A stretch of DNA of 64,000 nt from Aldehydirespirator sp965205155 (GCA_965205155.1 OZ242033.1:3162001-3226000), one strand, 5' to 3'; shown: positions 18,487 through 27,063, counted from the first letter of the stretch. Numbers and translations are program-made. The notes: generated by a model from the sequence alone, not told the origin.

Positions 18487-18810
18487 GCGGCGGCGGCGAC
18501 GGCGACGGCGGACTCGGCCGGCCACCCAGCCGAGCACCTCGCTAAGCACCGCTCCTGCTACCGCGGCCACGATGATCACCGCCCACAACGGGCCGTTCAC
18601 CTCCACGAACAGCCAGGTGACAGGGACCTCAGTGTTGTTCTGGACGACGAAGACGATCAAGGCCGCCGCGACCAGCAGCGCGACGATCACGCCGGGCCGG
18701 ATCGACCGCTTCCGCCGCGCCGGCTTGGTGCTGCGACCGCCGGGGTCGGCGGCCCCGGATGACCCGGGGTCGAAGGGTTCGGCGTCCGGGGGTGTCAGGT
18801 CTTCATCCAT
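18484..18810 (-). CDS. LapA-domain (DUF1049-like) membrane protein
   Basis: 108 residues: an acidic, Pro/Gly-rich N-terminus (MDEDLTPPDAEPFDPG), a basic patch (KPARRKRS), then two membrane helices separated by FVVQNNTEVPVTWLFVEVNG, which is the LapA/DUF1049 hallmark (xxQNxxxVxVxFL). The tail is nine consecutive arginines interrupted once. Proteins of this group are small inner-membrane proteins; the E. coli homologues influence LPS assembly, but a role in an actinobacterium is unknown. Confidence 0.75.
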   Translation of the reverse strand: MDEDLTPPDAEPFDPGSSGAADPGGRSTKPARRKRSIRPGVIVALLVAAALIVFVVQNNTEVPVTWLFVEVNGPLWAVIIVAAVAGAVLSEVLGWVAGRVRRRRRRRR

Positions 18811-18872
18811 GTCAGCCCTCTATCTCTCCGGCCGGGCCGCGGGGATGCTAGACCAATCGCAGTGGTACAGCT

Positions 18873-19778
18873 ATGCGCGTAGCGGTCACGGGCTCCACCG
18901 GACTCATCGGCCGTGCCCTGGTCGAGCGGCTGGCTTCCGGCGGGCACCAGGCCGTTCCGGTGGTGAGGGCGGCCGGCTCCGGCAAACCGACGGGCACCAG
19001 CGCCATCGCGTGGGACCCATCGCAGGGCGAGATCGACTCAGCCGGTATGGAGGGCATCGATGCGGTTGTGCATCTGGCCGGCGAGCCCATCGCGGCGCGG
19101 CGCTGGTCGGACGAGCAGAAGCAGCGGATCGCGAACAGCCGGACGCGGGGCACGGCGCTACTGGCCGGCGCACTGGCCCGTCTCGACCAGCCACCCGCCG
19201 TGCTGGTGTCGGCGTCGGCCATCGGCTACTACGGCGACCGGGGCGACGAGCGCCTCGACGAAGGGTCCAGCGCGGGCAGCGGCTTCCTGGCTCAGGTGTG
19301 CCGCGACTGGGAGACGGCCGCTGACCCGGCTCGCGACGCCGGCATCCGGGTCGCCCATCCCCGCACCGGCGTGGTGCTGAGCCCGTCGGGGGGCGCGCTG
19401 GCCGAGATGCTCCCCTTCTTCAGGCTCGGCATCGGGGGCCGGATCGGGAGCGGCCGCCAGTGGGTCAGCTGGATCACATTGCACGACGAGGTCGAGGCCC
19501 TGCTCTGGCTGCTTACCGCCGACGTGGAGGGACCGGTGAACCTCACCGCACCCGAGCCGGTCACCAACCGCCAGCTGACTGCAGCTCTGGGGACGGCCCT
19601 GCGCCGCCCCACGCTGCTGCCTGTGCCCAAGCCCGCCTTGTGGGCCCGCCTCGGCCGCGAGCTGACCGAGGCTCTGCTCTACAGCAGCGCCCGGGTGGAG
19701 CCCGCCCTGCTGGCGCGCCGCGGGTTCCGGTTCACCCACCCCGACATCGCCACCGCCCTCGCGAACGTACTGGCTTAG
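18873..19778 (+). CDS. TIGR01777-type NAD-dependent epimerase
   Basis: 301 residues with the atypical SDR pattern of the YfcH/SDR39U1 group. TGSTGLIGRALVERLASGGH binds the dinucleotide, VVHLAGEPIAARRWSDEQK and IANSRTRGT follow, and SASAIGYYGDRGDERLDE holds the catalytic region. VNLTAPEPVTNRQLTAALG and a C-terminal DUF1731-like end (FRFTHPDIATALANVLA) complete the family. The substrate is unknown for this family. It is divergent from the LapA-like gene with 62 bases between starts, which should hold two promoters. Confidence 0.88.
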   Translation: MRVAVTGSTGLIGRALVERLASGGHQAVPVVRAAGSGKPTGTSAIAWDPSQGEIDSAGMEGIDAVVHLAGEPIAARRWSDEQKQRIANSRTRGTALLAGALARLDQPPAVLVSASAIGYYGDRGDERLDEGSSAGSGFLAQVCRDWETAADPARDAGIRVAHPRTGVVLSPSGGALAEMLPFFRLGIGGRIGSGRQWVSWITLHDEVEALLWLLTADVEGPVNLTAPEPVTNRQLTAALGTALRRPTLLPVPKPALWARLGRELTEALLYSSARVEPALLARRGFRFTHPDIATALANVLA

Positions 19779-19834
19779 CGCTTCAGGTCGGAGCTTTGAG
19801 CGCAGCACGCCATCCAGATGTTGCTGCTTGTGAA

Positions 19835-19858
19835 ATATCATGATAGTTTATGTGATAT
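19835..19858. promoter_or_regulatory. Candidate autoregulatory operator/promoter of the vapBC-like pair
   Basis: An AT-rich patch just before the antitoxin start contains the perfect 10-bp palindrome TATCATGATA (19836-19845) and a wider inverted repeat ATATCA...TGATAT (19835-19840 and 19853-19858). Antitoxins of this type usually bind palindromes over their own promoter. Confidence 0.45.
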
Positions 19859-20081
19859 GCGCAAGAGGCACCTGATCATCTCGCTTCCTGAAGACCTCGC
19901 GGCAGACCTCCGAGAGGCTGCCGAGGAGGACGGGCAGAGGATGTCAACATGGCTGGCAGACGCCGCCCGCCGCCGCCTCAAGGCCCGCGGGTTGCGTCAG
20001 GTTGTCGCCGAATGGGAAACCATCAACGGCCCCTTCACCGAGGAGGAACTCGCGACGGCCCGCAAGAGGCTCGGCAAGTGA
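19857..20081 (+). CDS. VapB-like ribbon-helix-helix antitoxin
   Basis: 74 residues from the ATG at 19857 (RKRHLIISLPEDLAADLREA). An earlier in-frame start at 19818 would run through the AT-rich operator-like region. The N-terminus has the beta-strand plus two-helix pattern of ribbon-helix-helix DNA-binding proteins, with STWLADAARRRLKARG as the second helix. The C-terminal third (NGPFTEEELATARKRLGK) would wrap the toxin. Its stop overlaps the GTG of the PIN gene by four bases, typical of antitoxin-toxin pairs. Confidence 0.75.
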   Translation: MRKRHLIISLPEDLAADLREAAEEDGQRMSTWLADAARRRLKARGLRQVVAEWETINGPFTEEELATARKRLGK

Positions 20082-20473
20082 CGGCAATCGTCCTCGACGC
20101 CGGCGCGTTGATGGCCCTCGAACAGGACGACCGCCGAATGTGGGAACTGCTTCGCGAGGCAGCGGACACCGAAGAAATCGTCCAGGTCCCTGCCGGAGTA
20201 ATCGCTCAGGCATGGAGGGATGGGAGCCGCCAAGTGCTACTGGTTCGGGCGCTGGCTCACTGTGACGAGATACCGCTCGACGGAGTCGACGCCCGCAACT
20301 CGGGAGAGCTGTGCGGACGGGCAGGTTCGACCGATGTGATCGATGCCTCAGTGGTTGTGACCGCTTCCCGACTTGCAGCCCGCGATTCTGTCGCAGTGGT
20401 CACGTCGGACCCGGACGACATCGGCCAGTTGGCGGCCACTATCGACACGCCGATCACGTTGGTTCGGGTGTGA
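20078..20473 (+). CDS. VapC-like PIN-domain toxin
   Basis: 131 residues from a GTG at 20078 that overlaps the antitoxin stop (GTGA). The PIN acidic residues are visible: VLDAGALMALE at the N-terminus, DVIDASVVVTA in the middle and VTSDPDDI near the end. PIN toxins are Mg-dependent RNases that cut tRNA or rRNA. Together with the preceding gene it forms a type II toxin-antitoxin module, the first element of the small accessory island here. Confidence 0.78.
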   Translation: MTAIVLDAGALMALEQDDRRMWELLREAADTEEIVQVPAGVIAQAWRDGSRQVLLVRALAHCDEIPLDGVDARNSGELCGRAGSTDVIDASVVVTASRLAARDSVAVVTSDPDDIGQLAATIDTPITLVRV

Positions 20474-20527
20474 GCAAGCGCTGAAGCGACACGACCCGCC
20501 GCCTGCACACCATCCGAGGCGACAGCC

Positions 20528-20830
20528 GTGAGATCACCCACTGAGGCAATTCGATCATGGCACCGCCGACTGGTGCGAGCGAAAGGATCAGTGCGGGCTC
20601 GGTTCAGCGAGGAGGAGTTGTCCGTCATCGACCGGCTCGTGTCCGAGGGGATCGGCATCAGCCGGGAGGACGTCGTCCGTCAGGCGGTCAGCTGGTACGA
20701 CGACGCGCTCAAGCGGCATCGTGTTGGCAAGGCCATCGAAGACCACTACCTGCGACACCCCCAAACCGAGGCCGACCATGCCCAAGCCATGGCCAACGCC
20801 ATCGCATTGACCGAAGCCGAGCCGTGGTAG
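20528..20830 (+). CDS. Ribbon-helix-helix protein, possible orphan antitoxin
   Basis: 100 residues from GTG at 20528; a GTG at 20591, directly before the conserved part, is an alternative. VRARFSEEELSVIDRLVSEG followed by ISREDVVRQAVSWYDDAL matches a ribbon-helix-helix fold. An acidic, Ala-rich C-terminus follows. A toxin would be expected next. Only a ~28-codon open stretch (20823-20907, VAISDALSFHGKSWQEFTVE) overlaps its end, so the partner may be lost or truncated. Confidence 0.55.
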   Translation: MRSPTEAIRSWHRRLVRAKGSVRARFSEEELSVIDRLVSEGIGISREDVVRQAVSWYDDALKRHRVGKAIEDHYLRHPQTEADHAQAMANAIALTEAEPW

Positions 20831-20929
20831 CCATCAGCGATGCCCTGTCGTTTCACGGCAAGTCTTGGCAAGAATTCACGGTAGAACTACTGCTAGAATC
20901 ACGGTAGAAGCTGTCTGAGTTTCACGGGA

Positions 20930-21427
20930 GCGGCTTGTGGCGAGCCAACGACCGCCACCCGCTCCGACTACGCCATACGCATCGCCCGGGGCGGCTTCCC
21001 GTTGGCACTCCAGCGCACCGGCGCAACCGGCGATCGGTGGTTCGACGACTACCTCGCACTCTGCCTCGAACGCGACCTCCTGGAGCTCGGCCGGGTCCGC
21101 CGACCCGCAGCGCTCGCCCCGCTCAAGCATGCCTCGTGGATGCAGCACCGGCCCCATGTCGGTCACTGGCGCACCCACGACGGCGCGGAGGTGGACCTTG
21201 TCATCGAGGACGGGCGCGACGGCTCGGTGGTCGGAATCGAGGTGAAGGCCAGCACCAGGGTGCACCCCGCGGATCGCCGCGGTCTGCGGAAGCTCCGAGA
21301 CGCGCTCGGGGAGCGATTCAGCGCCGGAGTCGTGTTCCACACCGGCCCGCACTGCGTGCGCTACGCCGACGACGAGCGCATCGTCGCGCTGCCCGTGGAC
21401 CGCCCATGGAGCGGCGCCGAAGCCTGA
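20930..21427 (+). pseudogene. Truncated AAA-ATPase/DUF4143 protein (C-terminal remnant)
   Basis: The frame ending at 21427 reads RSDYAIRIARGGFPLALQRT, then RWFDDYLALCLERDLLEL and HDGAEVDLVIEDGRDGSVVGIEVKAS. These are the linker and C-terminal nuclease-like half of DUF4143-type ATPases. The N-terminal P-loop ATPase domain and the start of DUF4143 are missing; the frame upstream of 20930 is not recognisable. Direct repeats of a 14-16 base sequence containing TCACGGTAGAA occur just upstream (about 20872-20909), possibly marking the deletion. It is likely non-functional. Confidence 0.65.
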
Positions 21428-21540
21428 GGAGGCGCAGGAACGCCCGGTTCCGCTCCGGTGCCGGAGACGCTGGCCCATGCCGGGCGACGCCGAGAACGCC
21501 CAAGGCATGTCGGTTCCCGCGCTCGGAGGGTGCTGCCCGG

Positions 21541-22029
21541 TTAGGGGCCGCGGCGGGGGCGCTGGTCGGTAGCCGCGCCGACCGCCAGTTGGTCCACGAT
21601 CTCGTTCCACTCGTCGCCGGAGTGGCCCTTGACCCAGCGGAACGAGATCTCGCCTGGCCGGGACAGGTAGAGCTCGATCAGCGGCTCCCACAGGTCGCGG
21701 TTGGCTACCGGCTTGCGGTTGGCGTTGCGCCAGCCGCGCCTCTTCCATCCCTCGTACCACCGGTCGCGGAAGCAGTGGACGACGTAGGTGGAGTCCGACA
21801 CCACCTCGACCGGTCCGTCCAGTTCCCGCAGCGCCTCCAGTACGGCCTGCAGCTCCATCCGCTGGTTGGTAGTGCGGGGATCTGGGCCGCAAGCCCAGTC
21901 GCCGCCGGGCACCGCCCAGGCCCAGCCGCCCGGCCCAGGATTGCCCAGGCAAGCACCGTCGGTGTAGACGACGGTTCGTTCCGATGTCACGGCCGGATAC
22001 TCGCGCATCGGTTCGCCAAGGTCGCGCAT
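21541..22029 (-). CDS. rnhA: Ribonuclease HI
   Basis: 162 residues, close to the 155-residue norm. All catalytic positions are visible: VVYTDGACLGNPGPGG (first Asp), RMELQAVLEAL (Glu), VVSDSTYVV (Asp), and WVKGHSGDEWNEIVDQLA with the loop His and last Asp. It removes the RNA strand of RNA-DNA hybrids. The start at 22029 gives nine residues before MREYPAV; the internal ATG is an alternative. A Gly/Arg tail follows the fold. It is divergent from the HNH gene. Confidence 0.93.
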   Translation of the reverse strand: MRDLGEPMREYPAVTSERTVVYTDGACLGNPGPGGWAWAVPGGDWACGPDPRTTNQRMELQAVLEALRELDGPVEVVSDSTYVVHCFRDRWYEGWKRRGWRNANRKPVANRDLWEPLIELYLSRPGEISFRWVKGHSGDEWNEIVDQLAVGAATDQRPRRGP

Positions 22030-22111
22030 CCGTCCCCCTTCGACGGACCCGAACCCGATGAGACACCAAGATCGGTCTTGCTTCTAGTTCATTGATATTT
22101 ACTGAAAATGC

Positions 22112-22141
22112 TTGACTAGTGTCGTACCCCTATGTCATAAT
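22112..22141 (+). promoter_or_regulatory. Promoter of the HNH gene, predicting a leaderless mRNA
   Basis: TTGACT at 22112-22117 and CATAAT at 22136-22141 are separated by 18 bases in an AT-rich stretch. The predicted transcription start falls at about 22148, exactly on the ATG of the HNH gene, so translation would be leaderless. Confidence 0.55.
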
Positions 22142-22147
22142 GCATGC

Positions 22148-23443
22148 ATGGTTTCGGAGAAGGTTCAACGGGTGAGCGCGGGGCTGGCGGAGCTGATCCG
22201 GCTGGTCAACGATCCGGCCACCACCACAGCGGACGCGCGGACGGTGCTCGTGGAGTCCAAGACGCTGTCCGGGCAGCTGTCGGTGCTGCAAGCCGACGCG
22301 GCCGCGTTGGTCGCGGGCCGCGAGCGCCACGGCGACGGCGGCGCCGGAGTCCTCGCAGAGGCTGCGGGGCTGCGCAAGGGAGAGGCCGCAGGGCAGGTCA
22401 AGACGGTCGAGCGGCTCGAGTCCATGCCTGCCGTGCGCGACGCGCTGGAGAGCGGCGACATCTCCATGGCCAACGCCAAGACGCTCGCCACCGCCGGTGA
22501 CAAGACGAGCGCCGAGCAGGTCCAGGGCGACGCCGGGCTGCTGGCGAAGGCTGCTGAGCTGTCGCCCGAGCAGTTCGCCCGGGAGGCTGGACGCTGGGCG
22601 GCGCAACGCCAGCACGACGATGGCGAGGACCAGTACCGGCGGCAGCGGGCTCGGCGCAAGCTGAAGGTCTGGGACGGCGACGACGGGATGGTGCACTTGT
22701 ACGGCGAACTGGACCCGGTCACCGGAGCGAAGATGCACAAGCGGCTGCTCAAGGAAGCGGAGCGGCTGCGCCGGTGCGATGTCAACAGCCCTCACGGCGA
22801 GCAGCGCAGCCGGCCCCAGCGCCTGGCCGACGCACTCGACACGCTCACCTCCGGCGACAGTCACGGCAACCGCGGCCGAGGCGGCGGGTCGGCCGACATC
22901 GCCATCGTGCAGCACCTGACCGCAGAGGGCGACAGGGCCTTCGCAGAGATCGCCGGCGGCGGAACGATCCCCCAGAGCGTGTTCGAGGAGCACATGTGCA
23001 ACGCCAGGTTCCGCGGGGTGGTGTTCAGCTCCAAGGGCGTTCCGCTATGGCAGGGCCACGCCAAGACCAGCGTCACCGACGCCCAGAGGGCCGCGCTCAT
23101 AGCCCTCTACGGCGCCTGCGGCGGCTGCGGCGCCCACTACGCAGTGTGCGACGGCCACCACATCGACCCGGTGTCGCGGGGCGGGCCCACCAACATCGAC
23201 AATCTCATGCTCGCGTGCTGGGGATGCCACCAGAAGATCCACCACCACGGCTGGCGGGTGGTGCCCGACGGGCGGGGCCTGCACACCATTGCGCCTCCGG
23301 AGCGGATCCGCCACGGACCCGCGCACGCTCCGGACCCGCCCCCGGCCCACGGGCCGCCACCCGAGCGGGCCGCCAGAGCACGGCGCAAGAAACCGCCAGC
23401 GAGGCTCGCCGGCGCCGACCGCCCGCTCTTCGCGGCCACCTAG
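22148..23443 (+). CDS. DUF222/13E12-type HNH endonuclease
   Basis: 431 residues from the ATG at 22148, preferred over 22112 because that ATG overlaps the predicted -35 box. The N-terminal ~280 residues form the helical DUF222 region typical of actinobacterial 13E12-repeat proteins. The C-terminal HNH nuclease is complete: CGGCGAHYAVCDGHHIDPVS, GGPTNIDNLMLACWGCHQK, IHHHGW. The tail is Pro/Arg-rich. Such genes are numerous in actinobacterial genomes, often near mobile DNA; their role is not established. It is followed directly by a 69-bp tandem repeat. Confidence 0.82.
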   Translation: MVSEKVQRVSAGLAELIRLVNDPATTTADARTVLVESKTLSGQLSVLQADAAALVAGRERHGDGGAGVLAEAAGLRKGEAAGQVKTVERLESMPAVRDALESGDISMANAKTLATAGDKTSAEQVQGDAGLLAKAAELSPEQFAREAGRWAAQRQHDDGEDQYRRQRARRKLKVWDGDDGMVHLYGELDPVTGAKMHKRLLKEAERLRRCDVNSPHGEQRSRPQRLADALDTLTSGDSHGNRGRGGGSADIAIVQHLTAEGDRAFAEIAGGGTIPQSVFEEHMCNARFRGVVFSSKGVPLWQGHAKTSVTDAQRAALIALYGACGGCGAHYAVCDGHHIDPVSRGGPTNIDNLMLACWGCHQKIHHHGWRVVPDGRGLHTIAPPERIRHGPAHAPDPPPAHGPPPERAARARRKKPPARLAGADRPLFAAT

Positions 23444-23473
23444 CCGCCAGGCTCCATTTCGAGAACCGCGGCC

Positions 23474-23667
23474 CCCGCGGGCACTGCCCCACCAGCGGGG
23501 CGACCACCCAGCCGCAACGGCGCGAGGCGCCACCGCGGCCCGTACCGGGGCACTGCCCCGCCAGCGGGGCGACCACCCAGCCGCAACGGCTCCAGGCGCC
23601 ACCGCGGCCCGTACCGGGGCACTGCCCCGCCAGCGGGGCGACCACCCAGCCGCAACGGCTCCAGGGC
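23474..23667 (+). repeat. 69-bp tandem repeat, three copies
   Basis: The unit start GCACTGCCCC recurs at 23481, 23550 and 23619, a strict 69-bp period with few mismatches. Each unit contains nested inverted repeats (GGGGCACTGCCCC and GCCCCGCCAGCGGGGC) that would fold into strong hairpins. It fills the gap between the HNH gene and aceE. No T-tract follows, so simple intrinsic termination is not obvious. Confidence 0.9.
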
Positions 23668-23695
23668 ACAACTGCGACGCGCGCCGAGGTCGCGA

Positions 23696-26458
23696 ATGCG
23701 TGCTTTGCTGCCATCATGGAGGGCAGTGGCCGACAACTTCCTGCGCCAGCTTCCGGACATCGACCCGGCCGAGACCCAGGAATGGATCGACTCGCTCGAC
23801 GCCATCATCGCGGCCGGCGGACGGGAGCGGGCCCGCTACATCGTGGCCAAGCTCCTCGAGCGCTCCAACGAACAGCGGGTGGGCGTACCGCCGACCACCT
23901 CCACGCCCTACATCAACACGATCCCCGCCTCCGAGCAGCCCTTCTTCCCCGGCAACGAGCAGGTCGAGCGGCGCATCCGCCGCTTCATCCGCTGGAACGC
24001 GGCGGCCATGGTCATCCGGGCCAACAAGACGGCCGACGGGATCGGCGGCCACCTGTCCACGTTCGCCTCGTCGGCCTCCCTCTATGAAGTCGGCTTCAAC
24101 CACTTCTTCAAGGGCAAGGACGACGGCCTGGTCGGCGACCACATCTACTTCCAGGGCCACGCCGCTCCCGGCGTGTACGCCCGGGCCTACCTGGAGGGCC
24201 GCCTGAGCGAGCAGGAGCTCGACAACTTCCGGATGGAGGTGGGCGGCAACGGGCTGTCGGGCTACCCCCACCCCCGGCTGATGCCCGACTTCTGGGAGTA
24301 CCCGACCGTTTCGATGGGTCTCGGGCCGATCAACTCCATCTACCACGCCCGCTTCAACCGGTACATGCACAACCGCCGCATCGACGACACCTCCGACAGC
24401 ACGGTGTGGTGCTTCCTGGGCGACGGCGAGTGCGACGAGCCCGAGACCCTGGGCGCCATCGCCCTGGCCGGCCGCAACGACCTCGACAACCTGAAGTGGG
24501 TGGTCAACTGCAACCTCCAGCGCCTCGACGGCCCGGTGCGGGGCAACGGCAAGATCATCCAGGAGCTCGAGGGCGTGTTCCGGGGCGCGGGCTGGAACGT
24601 CATCAAGGTGATCTGGGGCACCAGGTGGGACGAGCTGCTGATGCGCGACACCGACGGCGCGCTGCTCAACAAGATGGCGACCACCGTCGACGGCGAGTAC
24701 CAGCGCTACGCGGTGGAGACCGGCGCCTACATCCGGGAGCACTTCTTCGGCCCCGACCCCCGCCTGCGAAAGCTCGTCACGCACCTCAGCGACGAGGACC
24801 TGCGGGTCCTGCCCCGAGGAGGCCACGACTACCAGAAGGTGTACGCCGCGTTCAAGGCCGCCACCGAGATCAAGGGCCAGCCCACCGTGATCCTGGCCAA
24901 GACCATCAAGGGATGGACTCTGGGCGAGGGATTCGAGGGCCGCAACGCCACCCACCAGATCAAGAAGATGACCACCACGCAGCTGATGGAGCTGCGGACG
25001 CGGCTGCACATGGAGGACGAGATCGACGAAGCAGACCTCGCCGACGGGATCCCGCCCTACTACCGGCCGCCGCCCGACTCGGAGGAGATGCGCTACATGA
25101 TGGACCGCCGCCGCGCCCTCGACGGGGCGGTGCCGCGGCGGGTGGTGCGGGACCGCCGCCCCATCGCGCTCCCCGCCGACGGGCCCTTCATCGACATGCG
25201 CAAGGGCTCCGGCGGGCGCGAGGTCTCCACCACGATGGCATTCACGGCCCTGCTGCGCGATCTGATGAGGGACCAGCACTTCGGCCGGCGGGTCGTGCCC
25301 ATCGTGCCCGACGAGGCCCGTACCTTCGGCATGGACTCGCTGTTCCGGGAGTTCCGGATCTACGCGCCCCACGGCCAGCTCTACGAGCCGGTGGACCATG
25401 ACCTGCTGCTGAGCTACAGCGAGTCGACCGACGGCCAGATCCTCGAGGAGGGCATCACCGAGTGCGGCTCACTCGCCAGCTGGCTGGCCGCGGCCACCTC
25501 CTACGCCAACCTCGGCGTGCCCATGGTGCCGTTCTTCGCCTTCTACTCCATGTTCGGCTTCCAGCGGGTGGGCGACTCGATCTGGGCCGCGGCCGACGCC
25601 CGGGCCCGGGGATTCCTCATCGGCGCGACCGCGGGCCGCACGACGCTGCTGGGCGAGGGGCTCCAGCACCAGGACGGCCACAGCCACGTGCTGGCGTCGA
25701 CGGTGCCGGCGTGCGAGGCCTACGACCCGGCCTTCGCCTACGAGCTGGGGGCCATCGTCGACGAGGGACTGCACCGGATGTACCCGCCCGAGGCCGCCGA
25801 CGGAACCGACGTCTTCTACTACATCACCATCTACAACGAGAACTACGAGCAGCCGTCCCGTCCCGATCACGTGACCGACTCCGACATCACCAGCGGCCTG
25901 TACAAGTTCGACGACGGACCCGGGGGCCGCAAGCGCTCCGCCACCATCCTGTTCTCGGGGGCTTCGGTGGGCGCGGCGCTCGGGGCCCAGGCGCTGCTGG
26001 CCGAGCACCACGACACGTCGGCCGAGCTCTGGAGCGCCACCTCCTACCAGCGGCTCAGGCGCGAGGCCCTCGATGTCGAGCGCCGCAACCGGCTGCATCC
26101 GGCATCCGAGCCCGCCGTGCCGCTGGTCACCGGGAAGCTGACCGACTCGGACGGGCCGATCGTGGCCGTGACCGACTTCATGACCCTGGTCCCCGATCAG
26201 ATCGCCCGCTTCACGCCGAGGCCGCTGCACGTGCTCGGCACCGACGGGTTCGGCCGCTCGGACACCCGCGAGGCGCTCCGGCGATTCTTCGAGGTCGACT
26301 CGGTCCACATCGTGCTCGCGGTGCTGTCGGCCCTGATGGAATCGGGCGAGGCCTCGCCGGAAGAGGTGTCCGCCGCCATGGACCGGTACGGGATCGAGGC
26401 CGACCGTGACGATCCCGGCCACCCCGACACCGGCGCGCGGTTATCCTCCACGAAGTGA
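23696..26458 (+). CDS. aceE: Pyruvate dehydrogenase E1, homodimeric type
   Basis: 920 residues, the normal length. The thiamine-diphosphate motif GDGECDEPETLGAIALAGRN...NCNLQRLDGPVRGNG is intact. The second half carries MVPFFAFYSMFGFQRVGDSIWAAAD and GATAGRTTLLGEGLQHQDGHS, typical of AceE. It decarboxylates pyruvate and acetylates the lipoyl domain of E2. The ATG at 23696 has GAGGT five bases upstream; a GTG at 23726 has GGAGGG too close. The matching E2, E3 and LipBA genes lie 6-10 kb away on the other strand rather than next to it. Its last codons overlap the HhH-GPD gene by four bases. Confidence 0.95.
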   Translation: MRALLPSWRAVADNFLRQLPDIDPAETQEWIDSLDAIIAAGGRERARYIVAKLLERSNEQRVGVPPTTSTPYINTIPASEQPFFPGNEQVERRIRRFIRWNAAAMVIRANKTADGIGGHLSTFASSASLYEVGFNHFFKGKDDGLVGDHIYFQGHAAPGVYARAYLEGRLSEQELDNFRMEVGGNGLSGYPHPRLMPDFWEYPTVSMGLGPINSIYHARFNRYMHNRRIDDTSDSTVWCFLGDGECDEPETLGAIALAGRNDLDNLKWVVNCNLQRLDGPVRGNGKIIQELEGVFRGAGWNVIKVIWGTRWDELLMRDTDGALLNKMATTVDGEYQRYAVETGAYIREHFFGPDPRLRKLVTHLSDEDLRVLPRGGHDYQKVYAAFKAATEIKGQPTVILAKTIKGWTLGEGFEGRNATHQIKKMTTTQLMELRTRLHMEDEIDEADLADGIPPYYRPPPDSEEMRYMMDRRRALDGAVPRRVVRDRRPIALPADGPFIDMRKGSGGREVSTTMAFTALLRDLMRDQHFGRRVVPIVPDEARTFGMDSLFREFRIYAPHGQLYEPVDHDLLLSYSESTDGQILEEGITECGSLASWLAAATSYANLGVPMVPFFAFYSMFGFQRVGDSIWAAADARARGFLIGATAGRTTLLGEGLQHQDGHSHVLASTVPACEAYDPAFAYELGAIVDEGLHRMYPPEAADGTDVFYYITIYNENYEQPSRPDHVTDSDITSGLYKFDDGPGGRKRSATILFSGASVGAALGAQALLAEHHDTSAELWSATSYQRLRREALDVERRNRLHPASEPAVPLVTGKLTDSDGPIVAVTDFMTLVPDQIARFTPRPLHVLGTDGFGRSDTREALRRFFEVDSVHIVLAVLSALMESGEASPEEVSAAMDRYGIEADRDDPGHPDTGARLSSTK

Positions 26459-27063
26459 ACCAGGAGAGGCTGGTGAAGCAGGTCGGCACGGGCACCCTGG
26501 CGGTCACCGGGGACGAGGCCGCCGACCGCCTGCTCAACACGGACCCGCTGGCGCTGCTGCTGGGAATGCTGCTCGACCAGCAGATCCCGATGGAGTGGGC
26601 ATTCATCGGACCCTTCCGCCTGTCGGAGCGGCTCGGAGCCGGGTTGGACGCTCACGACATCTCGGAGCGAGACCCCGATGCCTTCGCCGACCTGGTGAGG
26701 ACCAAGCCGGCGCTGCACCGATTCCCGAGCTCGATGGCCAAGCGGATGCAGGCCCTGTGCCGCCATGTCGCCGACCACTACGACGGTGACGCCGCCGCGG
26801 TCTGGGCCGGCGCCGCCACCGGGAAGGAGCTCTTCGGGCGACTGCGGGACCTTCCCGGCTACGGGGACGAGAAGGCCCGGATCCTGACCGCGGTGCTCGC
26901 CAAGCGCTTCGACGTGCGTCCCGAGGGCTGGGAGGAGCAGGCTGGAGCCTTCGCCGACGGCCAGCCGCGGTCGGTGGCCGACATCGACGGCCCGGAGGCG
27001 CTACAACGGGTACGGGCATGGAAGAAAGAGCAGAAGGCTCGCGGCAAGAAGAAGGACGAATGA
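26455..27063 (+). CDS. HhH-GPD-type base-excision-repair-like protein
   Basis: 202 residues from a GTG at 26455 overlapping the aceE stop (GTGA). DPLALLLGMLLDQQIPMEWAF and the helix-hairpin-helix loop RLRDLPGYGDEKARI match the actinobacterial HhH-GPD family of uncharacterised glycosylase-like proteins (TIGR03252 type, recalled from memory). The C-terminus is strongly basic (KKEQKARGKKKDE). The substrate base is unknown. Its stop overlaps the start of the first selenolipoprotein gene (ATGA), so aceE, this gene and the two lipoprotein genes probably form one translationally coupled operon. Confidence 0.8.
   Translation: MNQERLVKQVGTGTLAVTGDEAADRLLNTDPLALLLGMLLDQQIPMEWAFIGPFRLSERLGAGLDAHDISERDPDAFADLVRTKPALHRFPSSMAKRMQALCRHVADHYDGDAAAVWAGAATGKELFGRLRDLPGYGDEKARILTAVLAKRFDVRPEGWEEQAGAFADGQPRSVADIDGPEALQRVRAWKKEQKARGKKKDE

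Noticed and set aside
23474..23667. CRISPR array
   Set aside because: The three units are near-identical head-to-tail 69-bp copies without variable spacers, and no cas genes are present.
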